The notes under the pieces were generated by a model. The model saw only the letters and a list, made by a program, of their open reading frames with translations, did no database searches and was not told the DNA's origin. From Halocafeteria seosinensis (taxonomy: Eukaryota; Sar; Bigyra; Bicosoecida), in the NCBI GenBank assembly GCA_001687465.1, contig LVLI01001203.1:1-12330 (forward strand): a stretch of DNA of 12,330 bases. The letters are read 5' to 3'. The translations under genes were made by a program, and so were the position numbers. This document shows, one piece after another, positions 1-7,592 of the stretch. Numbering within the stretch: the stretch's first letter is position 1; the number at the start of each line of letters is the position of its first letter.

Positions 1-727
1 CCGGTGGACTGTTTCTTCTGTTTTTCCTGTTTGTCCGTGCACGGGGAAGTGGAGCAATACGAGCCGCAGTCATATGGGTAGCAATACCCATCGGATCCGC
101 AGCAATTGGTGTCGTCAGGACAGCAATGGATGCCATCACTGCACATCCAGTAGTTGGACGGGCAGGACTCTACAGAGTTGTGTTTCAAAAATTGCTCCGC
201 ATACCTGTAACAACATTTTTTGTAAAATCAACCTGAATTGATTCATTGTCGATTCTTCCACACACGCTTACCGATTACCGGTGGACTGTTTCTCCTGTTT
301 TTCCTGTTTGTCCGTGCACGGGGAAGTGGAGCAATACGAGCCGCAGTCATATGGGTAGCAATACCCATCGGATCCGCAGCAATTGGTGTCGTCAGGACAG
401 CAATGGATGCCATCACTGCACATCCAGTAGTTGGACGGGCAGGACTCTACAGAGTTGTGTTTCAAAAATTGCTCCGCATACCTGTAACAACATTTTTTGT
501 AAAATCAACCTGAATTGATTCATTGTCGATTCTTCCACACACGCTTACCGATTACCGGTGGACTGTTTCTCCTGTTTTTCCTGTTTGTCCGTGCACGGGG
601 AAGTGGAGCAATAGGAGCCGCAGTCATATGGGTAGCAATACCCATCGGATCCGCAGCAATTGGTGTCGTCAGGACAGCAATGGATGCCATCACTGCACAT
701 CCAGTAGTTGGACGGGCAGGACTCTAC
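1..727. repeat. Tandem exon-intron repeat, 277-base period, about 2.6 copies
   Basis: The same sequence starts at 1, 278 and 555. Each complete unit is one 210-base module exon plus one 67-base intron. Only two differences are visible: T at 17 where the other copies have C (Glu to Lys in the linker), and G at 614 where the others have C (silent Ser). Introns are as identical as exons. Similarity ends sharply at 727/728, inside the exon nearest the gene start, where an older, diverged module end begins. The array may continue left of the window. Confidence 0.96.
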
Positions 728-933
728 TGAATTTTGTTTCTGAAATTGCTGTGCATATTTGCGATACCTGCGAAGTATCATTGAAAGTACAAGTCGTTTG
801 CACCACACACTCCTACCGAGCACTTGATCAGTACCACAGCACCTCAAGATGCGTACTTGTTGGTTGCTTCAACGGAAGCGGTCGAGAAGAGGAGAGACAG
901 CGCTACCGCGAATGCTGCTCCGTAAAGTTTCAT
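1..933 (-). CDS. Secreted multi-module granulin-like cysteine-rich protein (partial; 3' end outside window)
   Basis: Exons on the minus strand: 933-857, 767-549, 481-272, 204-1 (runs off the window). All introns are phase 2 (856-768, 548-482, 271-205) with GTACG or GTAAG donors and CAG acceptors. Exon 1 encodes a signal peptide beginning MKLYGAAFAVALSLLF. Exons 2, 3 and 4 each carry one module with the cysteine pattern C-x6-C-x5-CC-x5-CC-x5-C-x4-C-x3-C-x4-C, followed by a Lys/Gln/Glu-rich linker. The first half matches the granulin fold signature (C, then CC pairs); the second half is not canonical, so I call it granulin-like. Exons 2 and 3 are 219 and 210 bases, both multiples of three with matching phases, so modules can be added or lost without a frameshift. 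Likely secreted or vesicular; function unknown. The gene at 6263-6890 is a paralogue with identical cysteine spacing and the same phase-2 first intron. Confidence 0.87.
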
Positions 934-955
934 TTGTATTAGTCTGTACATTGAA

Positions 956-1340
956 ATGAATTCACAGTCGTATAATTGGGGTTCTGTTACAAGTATACAA
1001 CTCAGTATGTCGCGAACAGGCGGCTTCGAATTTCGAAAATTTTCGTCCCTCTTTAAGCCCCCTCAAGAAATTACATTTCGCTGTTCTGCGAGCCTGACGA
1101 CACCACCTACCAGCTTGCGATTCAGCACGAATGCTACGAAATTTCGCAATATCCTAGAAAGTCCGCAAGTGAGTTTAAAACGAGTTTAATTGTGCATTTG
1201 TGACAACTCTCTATACTCTGTTGACTCTGGTATCTTTGCAGAAGGTTTCTTGGTGCAGAACAGTTGAAGCCGGCCGCGCCGCGGTGCCTCGTCCTCTCGA
1301 AAGGGGCATCACGGGGGAAACGTCGGGACGGGACTGTTGA
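956..1340 (+). CDS. Possible two-exon small gene, unrecognised (weak)
   Basis: An open frame from ATG 956 (or ATG 1007) to 1168 ends in a good donor (CAA|GTGAGT). A pyrimidine-rich acceptor ending in TTTGCAG follows at 1241, and the frame continues in phase 0 to TGA at 1338-1340, giving about 103 residues. The N-terminus is basic and rich in Ser, Thr and Phe, loosely like a transit peptide. I recognise no domain. It would be divergent from the granulin-like gene with 22 bases between start codons, which is tight. It could equally be untranslated or noncoding sequence with chance splice signals. Confidence 0.2.
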
Positions 1341-1530
1341 CAAGGGTGGCAACAGGGGAGTCAAAAACTCACGGACAGCTCATGCTTTTTCGTTGCAGAA
1401 CAGTTGAAGTCGGCTATGCAGTACTTCGTCCTCTCCTGAAGGGGACACCAAAGCGCGGGAATCTTTGCAGGGGCCGTCGTAGGGCAATCGACACCTCACG
1501 GACCGCGGGAACCTCCGACAAGGCTACAGC
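1254..1530. repeat. Diverged direct repeat, about 130-140 base offset
   Basis: The 16-base string TGCAGAACAGTTGAAG occurs at 1254 and again at 1394, followed in both by similar sequence (CGTCCTCTC, then an AAGGGG-type run). Downstream strings containing CTCACGGAC recur near 1369 and 1495. A third weaker match (TCACGGGGGAGACAGCCGG near 1848, against TCACGGGGGAAACGTCGGG near 1308) lies further on. Copies are clearly old. No coding frame is kept in phase between them. Confidence 0.4.
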
Positions 1531-2056
1531 TTGTGGTCGAGGAGCAACGGCATGGCACTAAGACAAAAGAAAGGACATCTAGCAGTAGCGAGCGTAGGGG
1601 AAGATGTTTGTGTTTGACGAACGGTTTATAGCCGCTGCGAGAGGGTTGTACTGTACTGTAGTGCCGAGAATCTAGACTTCAAGCGTGCATTAAGTGGTCT
1701 ATGGTGTTGGGTATTATGGGACACCGAGATCTGGTATATCTCCACAAATCCCTCTCGAAAGCGGTGGCCCCATGATTATGGAAGGCTGAACCCCATACTG
1801 AGGATCCCCAGTCCTGTCTTGAGCACAGACTCTTCTGACTGCGGAGGTTCACGGGGGAGACAGCCGGCAACAGCAGCTGTTGAACATTTTAAGATTTTCA
1901 GTTAGTAAAGGAGTTGAAAATCTTCCGAGATATCCTCCAAATTCTTCCTAGTTCCTCTTTATAAACATGGTGCTTAGGTTCTGCCTGGCATAAAGCGTAT
2001 ATAATTTTCTTTTGGAAGAAGCAGCAGCCGCGGATACTAGATACAACCGCACATCA
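1341..2056. other. Intergenic stretch upstream of the MRH gene
   Basis: No convincing coding exon. It contains the second and third copies of the diverged repeat. Short open frames occur on both strands without splice-supported continuity or recognisable motifs. Confidence 0.45.
1998..2006 (+). promoter_or_regulatory. TATA-like element upstream of the MRH gene
   Basis: TATATAATT lies about 50 bases before the ATG at 2057, a normal place for a core promoter of a eukaryotic gene with a short leader. Seen by eye only. Confidence 0.4.
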
Positions 2057-3349
2057 ATGAAGTCCTTGTTGGTATTTGGACCTCTGTTGGCGGGCGCACT
2101 CTCATATGCAGCAGCCACGTAAGCAAGCTCTTAATCTTCGTCCCCTTCATTTCTTATTCATTGTCTGGAAGAAACATCACAGGGAGACTGACGAGAAGAA
2201 CAGGTGTACATACCCTGAAGACAGCATCATCCACGGAGGCCAAATATTACAGGGAATTTCTTGGGATCTAAGCTCTCTAGGCCTGGATTCCGGAAAATGG
2301 TTTGTGCATCGTTTGACTGATTACTAATACATGGTTTCTAGACCCGCGTCGTCCATTTGCTCGGCAGGTACGGGGCCCGGGACAAAAACAACTACGATAC
2401 GAGGCATTTAACATTCTATTTTAACATTTGTGGAACGCTGAAAAAGAGCGATATTTCGCAAACGGCCAAGTCGGAGCAGAGTTTTGGAGATTCGCCTTCT
2501 CCCGCAGCCTGGGTACACAACGGATCCAACTATTATCAACTAGGAGCCTACCCAAGTAATGCACACGGTCTTACCTATCATCTCCAGCCGCATGGTATGC
2601 AATGTTGAAAACATCAGAATTAGTTACTGCAGTGTAAACACGAAGTGATGGAGATTCTTTCGTTTCTGAACGCAGACAGACTCCGCCCGGCTGCGGGGGT
2701 GAATCTATGGTACAAAGCCGGGGGAGTTACCGGGTTTGACGACTGCGATAAAGATGTGCATGCTGACATTAAAATCGCCGTGTTATGCGGGAGCGGGAAT
2801 CGTCATGCAACGGAAAAGCTGGAGGTAAATCGTGTCAACAACGACACATTTGTTGATGTAAGATTTCACATACACTACGGATAACAATGGCATGGAGGCA
2901 GTGCGACTTACAACACTGTGTACGCTGCAGAAAATTGGTAAATGCAGCTACGAAGTTCATGTGGTAGACCCAGCCGGTTGTCCACATGAATGTCCAATCG
3001 TGAACGGCAACGTTTGCTCGGGCAATGGTCACTGCGCATACGACCATAAAGCGAAGAAAGCCCATTGCTTTTGTGAAAAAGGACACAAAGGAAATGATTG
3101 CAGTATGTTTTCTATACAATGAATCTCCGGAAGGCCGTTTCGTTCCCTTACCATGCCGTTTTGTTTGCAGCCAAGGACACCAACCCAGAAAATACTGAGG
3201 ACTCTGGACGCTCTTCTAAAGCCGCCGTTGGTGCTACGTTCGGAGGGATCTTCGCAGGGCTGGTTGGTATGGCTGGATTTTGGTATTATAGAAAACGGCG
3301 GAGTGGGAGCCGACGATATCAGCCCCAAGGGGACGAGGGATTCTATTAA
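2057..3349 (+). CDS. Type I membrane protein: signal peptide, MRH domain, EGF-like module, transmembrane helix
   Basis: Exons: 2057-2118, 2183-2299, 2368-2594, 2646-2824, 2931-3102, 3171-3349, giving about 311 residues. Exon 1 is a signal peptide (MKSLLVFGPLLAGALSYAAA). Next comes an MRH domain (FYFNICGTL; SNYYQLGA; a NLWYKAGG strand; IAVLC; KCSYEVHVVDPAGCP), then an EGF-like module with CSGNGHC and CFCEKGHKGNDC, a Gly/Ala-rich transmembrane helix, and a short basic tail (YYRKRRSGSRR). MRH domains bind mannose 6-phosphate or high-mannose glycans in sorting receptors and ER lectins, so a Golgi, endosomal or ER sorting role is likely. An Arg expected eight residues before the IAVLC cysteine is Ala here, so ligand binding may be altered. 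Two junctions are uncertain: the intron after 2299 could instead be 2304-2341, and the one after 2594 has a poor acceptor (CACGAAG); its donor could be at 2556. The gene is tail to tail with its paralogue. Confidence 0.85.
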
Positions 3350-4182
3350 GGCTCGCGTTTTATGTTCATCGATGACGATATCCTAAACTTCCGCGAGTCG
3401 ATGGGGGCCATTGGGGTAGGACAAGCAGCTGCTTTCTTACGATCCGACCCCGTGCTGAGTGCACTCATATTCTCTCTATGACAACTTGTAGTGTCTGTTT
3501 ATGTCGGTAACGCTATATCAGCTCGCTGCGAATTTATCAACCTTGTTAAGCGGCAACATTTCGCATTCCTCAATGCACTTTGTTGATGGTGGTTGCTACA
3601 GTTTTCATCTTAATACGCCTAGACTTCCGCAGTTGACAAAAGCCTGAGTCGTTCTCCCCACAAATTTCACCTAGGTGTATTTCCCCTGAAAAGGATTCCG
3701 CTGGCGAAGAGCTTTCTGTGTAAAACCATTGGTAGGTGCCGGTAGACTGCCCTGGATCAAACACAGTTTCTAATTACCACTGTTCCCCGGTATATATAGC
3801 GGAAGTTTTGACTTACGTTCTTGAAAAATGAATAGCCTGGGATCGAACAATGGCACATGTATCTAACCGAGTTTCGGTCTATCAACACCAAGGGCAGCGC
3901 AACTGTCTCCTATTTGAAATTTAATTGGATCGTGTCAGGAGGTAAATCGAGAGTAGATAGAAAGCAAGCGTAACAGAACAATCACATTATACAATGGTAC
4001 TTTTGACGCCGAGGAAACAATTGGAGATATTTCGGTTATTGCGTCTAACTGAGCAGAATATATTGTGGAGGAAAGCTGAGAGAGACGGCAAATATTCAGG
4101 TGACATTCAATAACAGTCCCGGCTACGCACTGGGTACATCTGCCAACTTGCATTAAATACCTAGTCGGATTTCAAGCGACTA
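3350..4182. other. Spacer between convergent MRH genes
   Basis: This holds the 3' flanks of two tail-to-tail genes. No recognisable domain. A TATATATA string near 3791 and a 39-codon open frame on the plus strand (ATG 3994 to TAA 4113, lysine- and leucine-rich) are present. So are two minus-strand open frames (3570-3764 and 3935-4153) without clear splice partners. None is convincing as a gene. Confidence 0.4.
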
Positions 4183-5476
4183 TTACAGCAAAGGATCTAC
4201 ACCCCCACCAGCTCTAGTCTCTTGAAAATTTTCTCCACTATCAGGTGGAGTATACCCGGACACATCTTGCCTTCCCGAAGTGCTTGCTTCGGAGGAGGTC
4301 GGAGGAATATGCGACAGATATCGCTGCCGGGGCTTGTAGACATAGACATAGTAGTAGATACCGGCTCCCACCAATGCTCCTAAGAGCGCCCCGCCAAAGA
4401 ATCCACCTGCAATAGCGCCGCCACTTGATCGCTTTTTACCCGAGGAGGAGCCTCCATTTGAATCACATTTTGACCCTTCGTATCCCTCATCGCAAAAGCA
4501 CTTCGCAGAGTCTTCTTGTTGGCTGTATCTGCACACTCCTTGACCGTGACAAACCTTCTCTGCGGACACTGTATCACTTTCCACGCGACATTCTAGGGGG
4601 CAGCCTGCTTGTGATTCCAGAACAATGCTGTACTGGCATGTAGTACCCTCAATGACGTGTCCTAGGTTGTCTCGGCTCTCACGATCCGCACAGATGTGGT
4701 CGATTCGTATTCCTCGAGAAGTACGAGGAGGGCAGCCATGATTATCTCCGTTTTTGTAGGACAATGTAAAGCCCATCGAAGGATCATTTGGCATGAGCTG
4801 TTCAAACGTCATGTTAGCCGCACTGGTAGGGTCCAAGTGGCCTCCAAGTGCATAGCATGTGTCTTGCTTTGAATCGGCGGGCAAGTACTGCAAAGCGGCC
4901 ACTCCGCCTCCGTTCCGATCTAATACGCCTTTGCAGGCTGGAGGCACTCCAGGAACCTTGACGTGATGGTATCCTGCATCGACAATCGGTCAAGTCCAGC
5001 ACGTCGACAGAAAAGGAGTGTCCACAAGTACGTACCCACATTTGTACAGAACCCAACGATGTATCTGAACGAGCGACTCAAGAAGTAGTGGTTCGCGATG
5101 GCTCCGCATGTTCCATCAGCATGTGATCAGCTTACCTAAATGTACTTTCGTGACCGTCCTCTCTTGAATCTTTCAGATATGCAGCCCCCAATTGCACTCG
5201 GAATTTCTGCACCATTAGACAGTGACTCAGGAGTAGGTCACAGTATAAGCAGTGCATAACGCGTTATTGACATACAGTGCCGTCTATGCTAGCTCCGCAA
5301 ACCTCTGCATAAACACAGCATCGTCAGTAAGACGTATGGTATATGCGGTCAAACGGATATCCATAGACAGGTTACACTAAACACATACGGAGAGAATCCA
5401 TAGAGGCCAGAGATACTGTTGGCGCAAGGCCTAGCACAATTACCAGTGGGATCCACTGCATCAAGCCCATCTTCAT
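4183..5476 (-). CDS. Type I membrane protein: signal peptide, MRH domain, EGF-like module, transmembrane helix
   Basis: Exons: 5476-5389, 5304-5276, 5206-5136, 5064-5036, 4973-4183; 335 residues with all phases consistent. Residues 1-24 form a signal peptide (MKMGLMQWIPLVIVLGL then a small-residue end). The MRH domain covers roughly 32-197: FTLSYKNGD, the core RGIRIDHIC with Arg159 eight residues before Cys167 (the ligand-contacting position in known MRH domains), Glu181, then TTCQYSIVLESQAGCP. A sequon (Asn-Met-Thr) sits at 126. An EGF-like module covers about 201-242 (VCHGQGVC, KCFCDEGYEGSKC). A Gly/Ala-rich transmembrane helix lies at about 257-283, then a Ser/Pro-rich cytosolic tail ending GGGVDPLL. 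Likely a glycan-binding sorting receptor of the secretory or endosomal pathway. The domain order matches the gene at 2057-3349, but intron positions and phases differ, so the pair is not a recent copy. Confidence 0.92.
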
Positions 5477-5605
5477 GTTGTTTCTTGGCTCCCTAATGTT
5501 ATTCAACCACCAGAACCGATTTCGTCAGCGAACCTTTCCCGTCCGAAGATACCTCTTCTTTGCCCGAACAAGTTTTATCACTGAACGACACCGCAAACCG
5601 TGACG

Positions 5606-6194
5606 TTAGAAACACTCTATGCGACATAAACTATGCCGGGAATCGGCATCAAGGAAGGTATCGTCCTCCTCCAGCAGCCTGGAGGCCCCTTGGTCGCACC
5701 AACGCCGGCGGTGTTGTTCTATGTCACCCCTCGTGGAACTTCCAAATGTCTCGGAGCAACTGTTCAGCTGCGCCACAAGAGATCACATCCAGGAGGACTT
5801 CTTAAAACCCAAGCATGGAGACTATGAGGCAGCTGAGACTCCCATCTTAACTCCGTTCGTCCGGAAACCGCTTAGTGCCTTGTTCTTTCCCTTCCCTCCT
5901 CTGTCCCCCCTCTTACATGTCCCTTCATCATCTTTGGCCCTAAGACTCCCCTCTTTTCGATTCTGTGACCGCAGTCCACAGACCGCAATCTGAGCCCGCA
6001 ATTTCAGGCGGGCTGGATCAGAACGCAAGCGTAAACTCTGCTGGATTGTGGCTCGCTTTCGTACATCGACTTTTATCTCAGCCAAGGTAGGTCGCGACTC
6101 GTAGAGTCCTATTTGTCGGTCCGCATTGGGATCTTCGAAACGGTAAGTGAAGTTGTGTGCATACCTGGTAGCTTGCTAAGAAGCTGGCGCCCAT
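5606..6194 (-). CDS. Small four-exon gene, ENY2/Sus1-like (tentative)
   Basis: Exons: 6194-6165, 6076-5917, 5797-5728, 5678-5606; 110 residues, phases 0, 1 and 2 all consistent; introns of 88, 119 and 49 bases. It starts MGASFLASYQ, then basic sequence, then IQQSLRLRSDPARLK and RAQIAVCG, resembling the ENY2/Sus1 pattern Ile-x-Gln-x-Leu ... Arg-Leu-Lys ... Cys-Gly but two residues shorter. A second helix (AAEQLLRDIWKFHEG) fits the ENY2 C-terminal ELLxxIxxFL region. ENY2 (about 100 residues) serves the SAGA deubiquitinase module and the TREX-2 mRNA export complex. The acidic tail (LLEEDDTFLDADSRHS) is unusual for that family. The acceptor at 5798 (TTAAGAAG) and the donor at 5727 (GTGACA) are weak. 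The gene reads in the same direction as the MRH gene 130 bases away and is head to head with the granulin-like gene. The family call is inference from pattern memory. Confidence 0.4.
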
Positions 6195-6262
6195 GAGTAA
6201 AGAACTAAGAACAGGACTTGATCTTGGCCAATATACATATTCCTTATGCAGAAAAGCTTAAG
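6195..6262. promoter_or_regulatory. Short bidirectional promoter region
   Basis: If the ENY2-like model holds, only 68 bases separate its ATG (minus, 6194) from the granulin-like ATG (plus, 6263). An AT-rich element (AATATACATAT, 6230-6240) lies about 23-33 bases before the plus-strand start and may be the TATA element. Confidence 0.35.
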
Positions 6263-6890
6263 ATGAGGCTCTGTGGATTGCTTACGATAGCAGTGTGTAT
6301 TTCCTGTGGGACACTTGCTACAGCTGCAGAATATTCTTCAAAGTAAGAGCTGTACAGTATGCATGGCATACACCGTACAGCACTGTGTAGTAGCGTACTT
6401 CATGCATGAATTCCAAAAAGCCTTGGATCATACACACTTTTGCGCCTTTGTTCACAGAATTCCGTATCAAATCCAACATAATAATTTTGAGACATGCACG
6501 GCTGGTTACTGGGAGTGTCCTGATGGTGATCACTGCTGTGCAGACGGTACCACCTGCTGCGGTAGCGATAACAAATGTTACCAGTACGACTGTGGTTCTC
6601 ACTGCTCAGATTCGCCTTGTTCAAGGGAGAGTACCATTGGGAGGGACAGTGACTTAGCATCAAATGATGCAAGTGGTCCAGTTTGTCACTGCACGTGCCT
6701 TGGAAGTGACGAGAAATATTCGTGGCACGTGTCCGAATGCTCGAAGTGTGGAACGGAAGGCAAGTGTAAGAAAAAGTGTGATGACAATTTCGTATCCAAA
6801 TGTGGAGCTGGGGTGACTGCAACAGTGTGGAGCCCATTGACACTGCTCGGAGCCTCTCTCATGGCATTTTTGGCTTTCTTGCATGATTGA
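6263..6890 (+). CDS. Secreted or surface-anchored granulin-like protein, single module
   Basis: Exons 6263-6342 and 6458-6890 with a phase-2 intron (GTAAGA ... TTCACAG); 170 residues. The signal peptide is MRLCGLLTIAVCISCGTLA. The granulin-like module spans Cys40-Cys81 (GYWECPDGDHCC, TTCCGSDNKCYQYDC) and has exactly the same cysteine spacing as the modules of the gene at 1-933. A second cysteine-rich segment follows (about 103-142: CHCTC, CSKCGTEGKCKKKC). The C-terminus is a hydrophobic stretch (SPLTLLGASLMAFLAFLHD) ending almost at the stop. That suits a GPI-anchor signal or a tail-anchored helix, so the protein is probably at the cell surface or in a vesicle membrane. The start codon is chosen because only the spliced form gives a signal peptide. 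Function unknown. Confidence 0.92.
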
Positions 6891-7592
6891 ATTCGAGAGG
6901 ATTTCAAAAAAGGTATACGATAAGCCATGAATAAGAGCTACTTTAAGCGTCGTGTAAGTCGACGAATGGTTGCTTGAATGCAAGTAAATATTCCACAATT
7001 GGGGTTCCAGTGAGTGCCACCATAAAGAACGCCGTTTTGCTGACGGCATCGCTGTACAGTAGTCTTGCACCTCATGCACTGCTAAAAAACGCGCAAGAGG
7101 AGGTCCTCCCTCTTCGATTCCACCGACCATAGAAATGAAAAATTGTACCGAGGCTGTGAAACTGCTAACTCGAACTGCCCATACGTGATTGCTAGACATC
7201 AAATAGTTGGGAGGCCAGTAATATGCAACTCCTGATCCGTCGATTGGCAATGCTAGCTTCAAAACTAACGGAAATTTTAGACAGATAGTCTTTGATATGC
7301 TCTGCCGAATGGGTTATGGGCGAATTTAGGACCATCACTGTCTTCGCCGCCTTTCTCAACTTCAGCCTGCTTGCAACATGTCGATCCAAGTTTCACTCAA
7401 TGCACTTATTTTCCAATTCCTTCTCATGGGCGTCGGTAGGTACTTTCTCCACTTGTTGTTATTGTACCATTGAGATCGTCAGTGTTTGTTGGCCAGTAAT
7501 TGCTTCCGCAGGGTGACGAATTCTCGATATCGCCTGCGCATTGTAATTTCTTGATCTTCAACTCCAAGAGCATAATATTCTGAGAGATAAAG
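6891..7592. other. Unresolved stretch with open frames on both strands
   Basis: No domain recognised. On plus, a short hydrophobic start (ATG 7316, MGEFRTITVFAAFLNF) or an alternative at 7379 could be the first exon of the following gene; a donor GTAGGT near 7437 and an acceptor CTTCCGCAG near 7512 are present. On minus, frames at 7389-7192 and about 7262-6890 are also open and protein-like. The strand and exon structure cannot be settled by reading. Confidence 0.3.

Noticed and set aside
1-730. Plus-strand open frames of 71-91 codons repeated through the array (starting 238 and 515).
   Set aside because: They are antisense shadows of the granulin-like exons. The minus strand has the signal peptide, conserved cysteines and consistent splice sites.
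3347-3480. Readthrough of the TAA ending the plus MRH gene into a 43-codon open frame, or a reassigned UAA/UAG code.
   Set aside because: Amidase, MRH and granulin exons hold no internal TAA or TAG in hundreds of codons and use CAA/CAG for Gln. A 43-codon open run is not rare by chance.
5560-5993. Plus-strand frames over 5560-5993.
   Set aside because: They overlap the phase-consistent minus-strand exons of the ENY2-like model, contradict one another in frame, and show no motif.
6400-7262. Long minus-strand frames (up to 200 codons) over and beyond the plus-strand granulin-like gene; part of one (NYLMSSNHVWAV) briefly recalled the mitochondrial pyruvate carrier.
   Set aside because: The overlap region is antisense to a well-supported gene, and the carrier resemblance is one short string with none of the following helices.
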